DNA of 29,968 bases from Bacteroidales bacterium UBA6207 (lineage in GTDB: Bacteria; Bacteroidota; Bacteroidia; Bacteroidales; F082), in assembly GCA_002421995.1 (NCBI GenBank), contig DISP01000035.1, positions 2,256 through 32,223 of the forward strand, in the 5' to 3' direction. Position 1 is the first letter of the stretch. Every line of letters begins with the position of its first letter. This document shows positions 22,722 through 29,968 of this stretch, in pieces. The position numbers and the translations under genes were made by a program. The notes under the pieces are model-generated. The model did not search any database. It saw only the letters and a list, made by a program, of their open reading frames with translations, and was not told the DNA's origin.

Positions 22722-23837
22722 CTAATCCAGGTAACCGGCAGCCTTGATACTTTCGTAGAAATCAGTTTTCAGAAATGGCGCCAGCTGCTTGTAAGTGAGA
22801 TGAATAGCTGTGTGACCATAGGCGTAGGGTGCTATTTCATAGCTGTTATAATAAAAACAAATTCCAACAGGGTGAATGTAAAAATTTGACGTAAACGGCA
22901 CCTCATCAACAAAATAACCCTTCTGACTCAAAGAATCACCGGTGGCAATACCAATGTTTTTTTTCAGCATTGAAGTCAATAATTTACTAATTTCTTCGCG
23001 GGCTTCCGGAACAAAAACATCATCTGCTGACAATGCTACCTTATCCTGGTTTTTAATCACCACAAAACTATTGTGCTGCATCCCATGTGCACCGCCTGTG
23101 AAAACGTATGTTTGCTTTGAGAAAGTTGTAAAAAGCCCATCAGCCCAGGGCAAGGTGACATCAATGGTTTTAAACCATTGAAAAGAGGGGCCTTTTTCAC
23201 CTTCAAATGATGCAGCCTGTGCGTATTGCGACAAAAAACCGGTGATCGCAACATTCAGTTGCTGCTCAAGGCGCAAATGCTGTTGGTCGTCATCAGTGAG
23301 CGAATAAAACAGGCCGAGGCTTTGTTCCAGAACTGTATCTGCTGTTTCAACAGGCACCAACAGTTTCGCTTCGATAATGGCTTCGGGAGAAGAAACATCC
23401 TTTGGAAGCAGCTTCTGAGAGGCGTTTCTGTATAACTCATTCATTTTCAATGTGTTGTTTACCATTAACCGTTCGGCATTGAACATGATAAAAAGATCAT
23501 TTTCCATCTTTATAATTCCTTCGAAGCGTTGTTCCGACAGCTTTCCGGTCAGTATAATCTTGTCATCACTTATTGCAGCAAGCTGAATGTGCTTATTTGA
23601 AAGCTTATCTGTTGAGAAACTAAAATGCGTACAGGTTTCGGCATCGCCCTTCAGGTGAAGAAATACATCTGCGCTCATTTTATCAGCAGTTGTGGTAAGA
23701 CCAATCCATACCGTTGAATCAGTGTTGCTGTATTTGAAATACTGCTTTCCTACCACCTGGCTTCGCCCAGACACAGAAACCGCAAACAGCAACACCAAAA
23801 TCAGTGTGATCGTTTTAAACATCGTATGCATAATCAT
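22722..23837 (-). CDS. Secreted DUF3298 (RsiV-like) domain protein
   Basis: This 371-residue exported protein has a signal peptide in about residues 1-26 (hydrophobic TLILVLLFAVSVS). The start could be any of three ATGs within the first six codons. The C-terminal part is a DUF3298 domain with the hallmark blocks FTGGAHG (246-252) and YEIAPYAYG, as in RsiV, the lysozyme-binding anti-sigma factor. Here there is no sigma factor partner and no membrane anchor beyond the signal peptide. The N-terminal 150 residues are a beta-rich region I do not recognise. It lies 6 bp after the metal permease gene and 13 bp before the Na/Pi gene, so it is probably co-transcribed with both. Binding of a periplasmic ligand such as a protein or peptidoglycan fragment is possible but unproven. 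Confidence 0.78.
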   Translation of the reverse strand: MIMHTMFKTITLILVLLFAVSVSGRSQVVGKQYFKYSNTDSTVWIGLTTTADKMSADVFLHLKGDAETCTHFSFSTDKLSNKHIQLAAISDDKIILTGKLSEQRFEGIIKMENDLFIMFNAERLMVNNTLKMNELYRNASQKLLPKDVSSPEAIIEAKLLVPVETADTVLEQSLGLFYSLTDDDQQHLRLEQQLNVAITGFLSQYAQAASFEGEKGPSFQWFKTIDVTLPWADGLFTTFSKQTYVFTGGAHGMQHNSFVVIKNQDKVALSADDVFVPEAREEISKLLTSMLKKNIGIATGDSLSQKGYFVDEVPFTSNFYIHPVGICFYYNSYEIAPYAYGHTAIHLTYKQLAPFLKTDFYESIKAAGYLD

Positions 23838-23843
23838 TTCAAT

Positions 23844-25097
23844 TTATACTTTTCCACCAAAGGAGTAACCAAGTTTTTCGATAGTCTCTTTCACGACTGC
23901 CATATCAATTGCCTTGCCCCTGACCATTACAGTCTCGCTAATAATATCAGCTTCAACCTCTTCGACACCATCAATTTTTAGAAGATTTGTCTCGACACTT
24001 TTTTTGCAGTGACTACATTCCATGCCACCGACTTTGTAGCTTGTCCTGTTTTGATCCATTGAAAATTGCATATTCATATTCGTACCTTTTTTATGTTTAT
24101 ATTTTGAGAATAAAGCTATTGCAATAAGGAGCAATAAACTTAACGAGGAGAAATAGCGCAGCCATGCCGGCAGCATTTCACCATGTATATGAGCATGGTG
24201 AATGTGTTGCAGATTAAACCAATCAGCAGGCAATTGGTTGATTAAAACACCGGCTATAACAGCACCCGTCACAATTGTTCCAAGGTAAATGGCAGTATTT
24301 AAGCGCCCGAGGGTCTTGAGCAAAACTGTGATGGTGGCAGCATTTGTGGCAGGTCCGGCCATCAGAAACACAAAAACAGCTCCCGGAGACAAGCCTTTTA
24401 AAAGCAAAACAGCAGCCAAAGGAACGGAAGCTGTTGCACATACATACATTGGAACACTTGCTGCAAGCACCAGCAACATCTCTGTGAGTTGTCCTGCTTG
24501 AATGTTGGTGAAGTAATTGTCGGGCACTGCCACTGCCACGAGCGCGGCAAGCAGTAAACCAATGATCAACCACTTTGAGATATCCTGTAAAAAATCGAGA
24601 AAAGCAAACCGAAGCATCGCCATAATACCTTTTTTCGGCACTTCGGCAGATTCACCAGCTCCCGAACTACAGTCGGCTGCATCTTTTTTACCAAAGATAT
24701 TCGTCACTACACCGCCTATAAAACCGGTAGCCAGCGCAACTAATGGGCGAATAATTGCGAAGGGCAGCCCAAGCATTGAATAGGTAACTAAAATTGAATC
24801 AACACCTGTTTGGGGAGTGCTGATCAAAAAAGAGGTGGTTGCAGCCCGTGAAGCACCGTTGCGAAACAGCGAAATGCCCGTTGGCAAAACCCCACAAGAA
24901 CATAATGGCATGGGAACTCCAAGCAAACCCGCATAAAATGAAGCACTTGCATTTGGCCTTCCCATATACCGGTTTAAAATTCTTTGCGGAAAATAAAACT
25001 TTAGTAAGCCGGCAAATAAAAAGCCCAGCAACAGATAGGGCGACATCTCATTGGTTAAGTGAACCAATTCATTGAAGTATTTAACAAGCAGTTCCAA
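23844..25097 (-). CDS. ArsP/SO_0444-type metal efflux permease with His-rich loop and C-terminal HMA domain
   Basis: This 417-residue membrane protein belongs to the PF03773-type permease family, the branch annotated as SO_0444 Cu/Zn efflux transporters. The permease half has VPMPLCSCGVLPTG (61-74) with Cys66/Cys68, LISTPQTGVDS (91-101) and AGPATNAAT (257-265). A loop near 298-305 reads HIHHAHIH, with five histidines in eight residues. After the last helix, about residues 348-417 form a heavy-metal-associated domain with the GMECSHC motif (Cys361, Cys364) and a typical LGYSF end. Soft-metal export (Cu, Zn, or organoarsenical in ArsP relatives) is the likely function. It is the first gene of a run with DUF3298 and Na/Pi genes. 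The exact metal is not decided by sequence. Confidence 0.9.
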   Translation of the reverse strand: MELLVKYFNELVHLTNEMSPYLLLGFLFAGLLKFYFPQRILNRYMGRPNASASFYAGLLGVPMPLCSCGVLPTGISLFRNGASRAATTSFLISTPQTGVDSILVTYSMLGLPFAIIRPLVALATGFIGGVVTNIFGKKDAADCSSGAGESAEVPKKGIMAMLRFAFLDFLQDISKWLIIGLLLAALVAVAVPDNYFTNIQAGQLTEMLLVLAASVPMYVCATASVPLAAVLLLKGLSPGAVFVFLMAGPATNAATITVLLKTLGRLNTAIYLGTIVTGAVIAGVLINQLPADWFNLQHIHHAHIHGEMLPAWLRYFSSLSLLLLIAIALFSKYKHKKGTNMNMQFSMDQNRTSYKVGGMECSHCKKSVETNLLKIDGVEEVEADIISETVMVRGKAIDMAVVKETIEKLGYSFGGKV

Positions 25098-25114
25098 AAG
25101 CCAGATATTTCTGA

Positions 25115-25122
25115 CAAAAATA
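25115..25122 (-). promoter_or_regulatory. Possible -7 box for the metal permease gene
   Basis: The minus strand reads TATTTTTG, matching TAnnTTTG, 17 nt upstream of the permease ATG. No -33 TTG at the correct distance, and the implied leader would be very short. Confidence 0.3.
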
Positions 25123-25178
25123 AGTCAAAACATTTTCAGGCTTCAGCTATTATGAAAAGAATAAGGATTTTCAGCGGC

Positions 25179-25226
25179 AAAAAAAAAATCAGGTAAACGA
25201 TTTTTATCATTTACCTGACTTTTTTA
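25179..25226 (-). terminator. Terminator after the LruC lipoprotein gene
   Basis: The perfect 9-bp stem TCAGGTAAA/TTTACCTGA (25189-25197 with 25210-25218) has a 12-base loop. An A-run (25179-25188) lies on one side and a T-run on the other. On the minus strand the T-run follows the hairpin 16 bases after the LruC stop codon. The symmetric runs mean it could also stop plus-strand transcription. Confidence 0.85.
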
Positions 25227-25241
25227 AATAAAATCCGGTAT

Positions 25242-27722
25242 CTATTCTGGTTTTACATAAATATTTTCGGCATTACGGTATCCCGCTTTGTCGAGGTACC
25301 AGTCCTGGTATTCTGTGCCTGAAGATTGTGCCCAAGCAGCAAATTTCAGGTGAGTGAGCAGGATGTCAACAGTTTCTTTCGGATAATCAAAGGTCACGGG
25401 TATTTCAAGTGCCCAGGGAAGTCTCCCGGATGTTTGGTAATATTTTCCTTGTGCCAGATCGGAGCGATCTTCCCACTCTCCAAAATAGGAAGGATCAACA
25501 AGACCCGTAGGAACATTGTCAATCATATGCACTTCTTTTGCACGTTCCTGATCAACAAAAATGAATGGATTGAATGGCGCGCTTCCAAAATTACTTTCAG
25601 CAGTTGCCAAAATCATATTGACCTTAATTGTGTCTGTTTCAACAAACTCCTTGTCAGGAAGGGTATTAAAAAACGTACCGTAAGCAGTGCCGATGGCATC
25701 GAGCACAACAACAACTGTTTCATTATTGTGTCCGGATTCAGTTCCGTTTGCATCGAAACTCAAAGCATCCCCAACCAGCATATTTCCGGTGATTGAAGCA
25801 ACCTTTGAAGGATTAAAAGGAATAGAAACAGCAAAGCCATTGTTCAAGCTTGCGCCGGCGGCAATCACTTTGTATTTCGCATTCATGTCTTTGAGTGCAT
25901 TTTGTGCATTGGTGATCATTTCATACTGGAAAATAACGACAGCGTCATTGAAATCAAAATCACCCAATCCTGGCCAAAGGTCCTCGAAAGCAAGCGTTGC
26001 AAAAGTGCTTTCCGAAGGATACCACGAACGGAAAGCCCGTTGAGGATCGTTGGGAAACTCATCAAGCTCATCAGGAACGCCATCATTGTCAGTATCAGTA
26101 ATTCCCTGCGAGCCAACTCCTTCAGGGTTGCAGGCTGTGATTGGAATAAAATTCTGCATATTATCTGGAGCCACAAATGTTGCTCCATTCAAAAGGTGCT
26201 GCGATGCAGGTGTGTTTTGGCTGATGTAAAGCTGGTTCGAAGCAGCCTCTATACTTCCCGAAAACACATTCGACGAATTGATATGAATTTTGTTAACGGC
26301 TAAAACAGTATTGCGATCACCGCTTCCATAAACACTGGCATTCATCGTTAGCAATTTGGTTGAGACCATGCTTGCATCTTTAAGACTCAAACTTCCTGAA
26401 CCATTGAGTGTTATCTTCACATCTGCCTTAAGATATCCGCCTTCCATCACAAAAGTGCCAGTGTTCAACTCAACTTTGTTGTCGGCAATCATTTTGCAAT
26501 AATTGGTTACATTGCTGGCCGAGTTTAAATTGATGTCGGTGCCGGCATGCATAAGGTCGTGGTTTTCAACGATGATATTTGAATTGAAACTGATACTGCC
26601 AATTTCAGCATCAATCGTCCCCCTGTTGATCACTTTGCTGCCTGAGTTCATGTTAAAATAGCCCGTGCTGATGATCATTTCGCCGTCGTTATAGAAATTC
26701 GAGCCATTGACTTCCATATTCTTACCGGCGGTGATGCTGCCATTGTTGTTAAGCGTGGTAGAGGTGTTCAGGTGGATATACTGTGGAACTGAAATTGTAC
26801 CGTTATTGGTTAGTGTGGCGGTATTTATCTGTAATGAATTCTTTAAAAGTGTGATCGTTCCATTGTTTACCGATGCTCCGCTCAGCTGCTGCAAAACCAT
26901 GCCACCGTTCACAGTTACTGAACCATGATTGGTAAAATAACCGCTGGTGGTAAAGCCCGAATTAATCGTAAGTTTCGCATTTGCATAAACAGTCACCGAA
27001 GGATTACTTCCCCACATTGAAATAGCGTTGAGCGTGAGATTACCATTCTGTGTCACAATGATATGACTATTGGTTCCAAGTGTGGTTGTACCCGACAAGG
27101 AAGCTGTTCCGCATACTTTGAGCGTTCCGCCACCATTCCATGTTTCATAGGTAACACTGCCTATAAAACTATCGGTAACGCAATAGGTCTTTCCACCGGT
27201 GATGGTAACATTTCCGCTACCGCTGATGGTCACATCACACTCATCACAATCCGGGCCTGGATCCGGAACACTTTTTAAAACCGGAGTTGAAATACCCGAC
27301 TGTTTTGAAGGAGTGAAGACATAATCCAGTTTGTTATTAGTGATCTGCACTTTTTCAATCCTGACATTCCCAGTGGTTGTTTCGAGTTTAATATACATTA
27401 CCTTGTAGAAGGAAGCTATTTTTACTTCTGCACTGAAAGCTTCGCTTGGACTTATACTTCCACTGTGAATGATTGCTGCACCCGAAGCCGGATCAGCGGT
27501 GAAAAGACTGATTTTCGACTTCAACGGCAAAAACCCGGGGTCGTTTATCGAGATATTGACCAACACATTTTGTGTTGTAGCCCAGTTAAACGAAGGGTTT
27601 ATCTTTAAATCCGTCATGCCATCAATGTTTTGATCGGCGCCCGGATGATCTTTCTTACAGGCAACAACAAAAATTAAAAGCATTGACAGTGAAACTGCTC
27701 TAAGTATGTTAATATATTTCAT
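25242..27722 (-). CDS. LruC-domain lipoprotein with beta-helix-like repeats
   Basis: This is an 826-residue surface or outer-membrane lipoprotein. The signal peptide ends in the lipobox FVVAC with Cys22. Residues 40-140 look like an Ig-like beta domain, followed by a short Cys-containing Pro/Asp linker (PDPGPDCDECD, 153-163). Residues about 165-510 are Asn/Gly/Ser/Thr-rich with a 19-21-residue period (for example NNGSITAGKNMEVNGS and VINRGTIDAEIGSISFNS), consistent with a right-handed beta-helix. DTDNDGVPDELD (543-554) is a thrombospondin-3-like calcium loop. About 565-826 is the LruC domain (GDFDFNDAVV block). No type IX C-terminal sorting signal is evident. The gene is monocistronic, with its own promoter (27760-27789) and terminator (25179-25226). 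Function unknown; adhesion or surface-layer roles are plausible. Confidence 0.85.
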   Translation of the reverse strand: MKYINILRAVSLSMLLIFVVACKKDHPGADQNIDGMTDLKINPSFNWATTQNVLVNISINDPGFLPLKSKISLFTADPASGAAIIHSGSISPSEAFSAEVKIASFYKVMYIKLETTTGNVRIEKVQITNNKLDYVFTPSKQSGISTPVLKSVPDPGPDCDECDVTISGSGNVTITGGKTYCVTDSFIGSVTYETWNGGGTLKVCGTASLSGTTTLGTNSHIIVTQNGNLTLNAISMWGSNPSVTVYANAKLTINSGFTTSGYFTNHGSVTVNGGMVLQQLSGASVNNGTITLLKNSLQINTATLTNNGTISVPQYIHLNTSTTLNNNGSITAGKNMEVNGSNFYNDGEMIISTGYFNMNSGSKVINRGTIDAEIGSISFNSNIIVENHDLMHAGTDINLNSASNVTNYCKMIADNKVELNTGTFVMEGGYLKADVKITLNGSGSLSLKDASMVSTKLLTMNASVYGSGDRNTVLAVNKIHINSSNVFSGSIEAASNQLYISQNTPASQHLLNGATFVAPDNMQNFIPITACNPEGVGSQGITDTDNDGVPDELDEFPNDPQRAFRSWYPSESTFATLAFEDLWPGLGDFDFNDAVVIFQYEMITNAQNALKDMNAKYKVIAAGASLNNGFAVSIPFNPSKVASITGNMLVGDALSFDANGTESGHNNETVVVVLDAIGTAYGTFFNTLPDKEFVETDTIKVNMILATAESNFGSAPFNPFIFVDQERAKEVHMIDNVPTGLVDPSYFGEWEDRSDLAQGKYYQTSGRLPWALEIPVTFDYPKETVDILLTHLKFAAWAQSSGTEYQDWYLDKAGYRNAENIYVKPE

Positions 27723-27759
27723 AGTTCAAAGTTTACAAAATTGACATTTGTGATATCAC

Positions 27760-27789
27760 CAAAACTATACCAAAAGGTAAGACACTCAA
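27760..27789 (-). promoter_or_regulatory. Strong Bacteroidota-type promoter of the LruC gene
   Basis: On the minus strand, TTG (27789-27787) and TAGTTTTG (27767-27760) are separated by exactly 19 nt, matching the TTG-N19-TAnnTTTG consensus of the Bacteroidota primary sigma factor. The -7 box is 37 nt from the ATG, implying a leader of about 30 nt. This is the best promoter in the window. Confidence 0.7.
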
Positions 27790-27866
27790 TATTAAGTGTT
27801 TTATGAATCCGGTCACATAAACACATCTCTATTTTTGGAATTATTTCCCATAATTAGATTTATTAG

Positions 27867-28292
27867 GCATTTGACAACGTTTCAGATAAAGCAAAGATAA
27901 GTGTAAATCCATACAAAATCAACGACAATCTTGATTTTGAAGTGTTGGCACTTTCAACAACAAAAAGCCAAAGAGAAGTATTGCTAAAGTACAATATCTC
28001 ATTCAATATTAATTCATTAACAGCTGTTCTTAGCTGGCTGTCACGGCATATCTCAAGGCCGGAAAATTTTGCCACCTATCCGGGGTCTAAACATTACAGA
28101 AGTGAAAAATTGGTTTAACGAAGCTTCAGTAAAATCCCTGCGGTCAAAATTACAGAACTGCGCTTACTAATACCGATATTGCTCAGCATCAATTCGATTA
28201 AAGAAAAAACTTATAATGAAAACAGTAATAAGCCTGTCAGTAATGTCTGGTGCTTACTCTTTAATTTTGAAGGCAAGGCATTTATGGAGTGA
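27867..28292 (+). pseudogene. Possible decayed plus-strand coding remnant
   Basis: In the 650-base AT-rich stretch between the LruC promoter and the rnf terminator, one plus-strand frame stays open for 83 codons (27867-28115), has a single TAA at 28116-28118, and continues in the same frame for another 57 codons to 28292. The conceptual product (for example REVLLKYNISF, SWLSRHISRPENFATYPG) reads like ordinary protein, but there is no convincing start codon and I do not recognise a family. It may be a gene fragment left after a rearrangement, or chance. The rest of the stretch, 28293-28442, shows nothing I can name. Confidence 0.22.
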
Positions 28293-28442
28293 ATGTCAGG
28301 AGTTTACTTATGCAATTGACAGACATCAATGCCGTACATATCGAAGACATCGGACTCTAGTGACAGGCAATAATTCTCAACATTTAACAAAAGAGAATTA
28401 TAAAGGTGAATGAAGCATTCGATAATGTCGCTCAACAACATT

Positions 28443-28470
28443 AAAAAAATAAGCAGTCTTTTGGAGTGCT
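28443..28470 (-). terminator. Terminator of the rnf operon
   Basis: On the minus strand, AGCACTC (28470-28464), a CAAAA loop and GACTGCT (28458-28452) form a 7-bp stem with one C-C mismatch. It is followed by TATTTTTTT (28451-28443). It begins 6 bases after the rnfA stop codon. Confidence 0.7.
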
Positions 28471-28476
28471 AAAAAA

Positions 28477-29049
28477 CTATACGAGACCAGTGAAACCCAT
28501 AAAAGCCAGCGCCAGAATACCTGCTGTGACAAGCGCAATCGGTACACCGCGCATACCCTTAGGCACTTCCATCAGATCGAGGTGTTCACGAATGCCGGCG
28601 AAAATAATCAGTGCAAAGGCAAAACCCAAAGAATTTGCTATTGCAAAAACTACCCCTTCGAGGAGGCTGTAGTCTTTTTGGATTGTTAAAATGGCCAACC
28701 CAAGCACAGCGCAGTTTGTTGTTATGAGCGGAAGAAAAACTCCAAGCGCAGAATACAGACCCGGACTTACTTTCTTGAGGATGATTTCGACCATCTGCAC
28801 CAAGCCGGCAATTACAAGAATAAACGCGATCGTCTGGAGAAAACCAATTCCTAATGGAGCCAATACATAATACTGCACGAGCCAGGTGACTATTGTTGCC
28901 AGAGTAATTACAAACAAAACCGCTCCAGCCATTCCCAGAGAAGTCGAGATTTTATTTGAAACACCAATGAACGGACAAATTCCAAGGAACTGCGCTAAAA
29001 CAATGTTATTGACAAAAATAGCCGATATGATTATGATGATATATTCCAT
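28477..29049 (-). CDS. rnfA: Electron transport complex subunit RnfA
   Basis: RnfA is a six-helix inner-membrane subunit of the Rnf ferredoxin:NAD oxidoreductase, which couples electron transfer to Na+ or H+ pumping. The 190-residue length is typical. The N-terminal FVNNIVLAQFLGICPFIGVS and the mid-protein LPLITTNCAVLG each carry the conserved cysteine of the RnfA/RnfE membrane Fe-S site (Cys25 and the TNC cysteine). The C-terminal IREHLDLMEVP block is also typical. It is the last gene of the rnf operon in this genome, 11 bp after rnfE, with a terminator directly downstream. Confidence 0.96.
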   Translation of the reverse strand: MEYIIIIISAIFVNNIVLAQFLGICPFIGVSNKISTSLGMAGAVLFVITLATIVTWLVQYYVLAPLGIGFLQTIAFILVIAGLVQMVEIILKKVSPGLYSALGVFLPLITTNCAVLGLAILTIQKDYSLLEGVVFAIANSLGFAFALIIFAGIREHLDLMEVPKGMRGVPIALVTAGILALAFMGFTGLV

Positions 29050-29060
29050 GGTAATTAATG

Positions 29061-29639
29061 CTAATTGTTAAACTTCCGTGCTATTGCAATCATATATCCC
29101 AAGGCCAAAAAAGCACCTGGAGCGAGTACAAAGACCAGCATCAGGTCTCCTTGAATAACTTTAACACTAAACACCGCCCCACTACCCAGCAATTCTCGAA
29201 CAGCCCCAAGCAAAGTAAGGGACAATGTGAAACCAAAGCCCATGCCCAATCCATCAATTATTGAGGAGAACACTCCGTTTTTTGAAGCAAATGCCTCCGC
29301 TCTACCAAGCACGATACAGTTTACAACAATCAACGGGATGAACAAACCCAACTGCTCAAACAATGCAGGCATAAACCCTTGCATAACAAGCTCAACCACA
29401 GTAACAAATGAGGCAATAATCACAATAAATGCAGGGATTCGCACCTTGTCAGGAATCAAATTTTTAACAAGCGAAACCACAAGGTTTGACATAACCAACA
29501 CGAAAGTTGTAGCCAGACCCATACCCATTCCATTAATGGCAGAAGTAGTGACCCCAAGTGTCGGACACATTCCCAAGAGCAAAACAAGGGTTGGATTCTC
29601 TTTGAAAAGTCCTTTTGAAAAATTTTTCCACTGATTCAT
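29061..29639 (-). CDS. rnfE: Electron transport complex subunit RnfE
   Basis: RnfE is the second Cys-bearing membrane subunit, homologous to RnfA and oppositely oriented. The ATG at 29639 gives 192 residues. A TTG two codons upstream would overlap the rnfG stop; the ATG follows that TGA by 2 bp. LLLGMCPTLGVTTSA and LFIPLIVVNCIVLGRAEAFAS hold the two cysteines that with RnfA bind the [2Fe-2S] cluster. AVRELLGSG is the typical C-terminal block. The order G-E-A on the minus strand fits the Bacteroidota rnfBCDGEA layout. Confidence 0.96.
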   Translation of the reverse strand: MNQWKNFSKGLFKENPTLVLLLGMCPTLGVTTSAINGMGMGLATTFVLVMSNLVVSLVKNLIPDKVRIPAFIVIIASFVTVVELVMQGFMPALFEQLGLFIPLIVVNCIVLGRAEAFASKNGVFSSIIDGLGMGFGFTLSLTLLGAVRELLGSGAVFSVKVIQGDLMLVFVLAPGAFLALGYMIAIARKFNN

Positions 29640-29641
29640 AA

Positions 29642-29968
29642 TCAATTCCCTCCTTTGTTTTGAAGATACGTTTCGTAAGCCCGCTGCACCGCATCCACAT
29701 AGGCCCTTGAACTAATCGTGGCTGCCGTGATTGCATCCACATCGCCACCGTCTTTTTTAACCTTCAGGCTAAAATTCGCCGGGTTTTTTCCTTTGAATTG
29801 CTGCGCCCAATCCGACTTTGAAGCTTGCATCTTGTCGCCAAGCCCCGGTGTTTCTTTGTGTTCCAACACCGAAATGTCATAAATTGAACCGTCGGGCAGA
29901 AAACCCGCCATCAATTTTATTTCGCCACCAAACCCTTTTTTTGTAAATGTATTCACAGCAACGCCAAC
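29642..29968 (-). CDS. rnfG: Electron transport complex subunit RnfG (C-terminal part, cut by window edge)
   Basis: The last 109 codons of RnfG, the membrane-anchored periplasmic subunit with covalently bound FMN, are visible; the N-terminus lies beyond the window. ETPGLGDKM and DAITAATISS are the FMN-binding-domain signatures. The latter is a variant of the flavinylation motif D-[GA]-[ILV]-[ST]-[GA]-A-T, and its Thr should carry the phosphoester-linked FMN. The open frame runs without a stop to the edge. An ApbE flavin transferase would be needed, but none is in the window. The stop lies 2 bp before the rnfE ATG. Confidence 0.94.
   Translation of the reverse strand, partial: VGVAVNTFTKKGFGGEIKLMAGFLPDGSIYDISVLEHKETPGLGDKMQASKSDWAQQFKGKNPANFSLKVKKDGGDVDAITAATISSRAYVDAVQRAYETYLQNKGGN

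Noticed and set aside
25326..25796. 156-codon plus-strand open frame opposite the LruC domain
   Set aside because: Antisense to the conserved LruC coding region; the product looks compositionally odd and has no family features.
27863..28075. 70-codon minus-strand open frame upstream of the LruC gene
   Set aside because: Hydrophobic-looking but without a recognisable family, promoter or neighbour relation; the opposite strand frame is longer.
28216..28413. 65-codon plus-strand open frame starting with ATG in the AT-rich gap
   Set aside because: Arg/His-rich low-quality translation with no family resemblance; it competes with the longer in-frame remnant and is likely chance.
1..29968. CRISPR arrays, tRNA/rRNA genes, insertion sequences, integrases, phage genes
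   Set aside because: No spaced direct repeats, cloverleaf-like sequence, transposase or integrase motifs were seen; nearly all sequence is accounted for by ordinary chromosomal genes.

Overview
The window looks like chromosomal DNA of a Bacteroidota member, probably an anaerobic or facultative Bacteroidales-like organism. The evidence is a PorX-type response regulator (type IX secretion control), a Bacteroidota-style LruC lipoprotein, the rnfG-rnfE-rnfA gene order, a near absence of Shine-Dalgarno sequences, and several TAnnTTTG -7 boxes, one with a TTG exactly 19 nt upstream. No rRNA, tRNA, CRISPR, insertion sequence or phage gene was seen. Many starts were moved inward from GTG/TTG-extended reading frames to an ATG.

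Layout. 1-242: N-terminal part of a Maf nucleotide pyrophosphatase (minus), with its own putative promoter. 410-4079 (minus): aldose 1-epimerase, a sugar nucleotidyltransferase and an SSS-family sodium/solute symporter, a small sugar uptake and activation set. 4247-6495 (minus): DUF2520 Rossmann protein, KdsC-like HAD phosphatase and UbiA prenyltransferase, tightly packed or overlapping. A strong terminator at 6561-6611 separates these from the next operon.

6639-12992 (minus) is the most distinctive part. It is a compact six-gene operon: DoxX-like membrane protein, Tat-signal Gfo/Idh/MocA oxidoreductase, cytoplasmic Gfo/Idh/MocA oxidoreductase, Tat-signal sugar isomerase/epimerase, a second Tat-signal Gfo/Idh/MocA oxidoreductase, and a DUF1080 (3-keto-disaccharide hydrolase fold) lipoprotein. 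This composition fits oxidative 3-keto-glycoside breakdown placed largely in the cell envelope. A perfect 16-bp palindrome lies 57 bp upstream of the first gene.

13161-14408 (minus) is an HD-domain phosphohydrolase, divergent from porX-tsaE-alanine dehydrogenase (14544-17766, plus). aroB-aroA (17900-20243) and a lone LutA-like Fe-S protein (20292-21011) follow on plus. Convergent to them, a minus-strand group runs from 25097 to 21014: an ArsP/SO_0444-type permease with a His-rich loop and C-terminal HMA domain, a DUF3298 protein and a Na/Pi cotransporter with a PhoU-like tail. 25242-27722 (minus) is a large LruC lipoprotein with a beta-helix-like repeat region, a good promoter and a good terminator. 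A 650-base AT-rich stretch with a possible decayed plus-strand gene separates it from the end of the rnf operon (rnfG partial, rnfE, rnfA, minus; 29968-28477), which closes with a terminator directly after rnfA.

Functionally the window mixes housekeeping (shikimate pathway, tRNA t6A, Maf, isoprenoid transfer, Rnf ion pumping) with sugar catabolism and envelope functions. All assignments rest on reading motifs by eye; no database search was possible.
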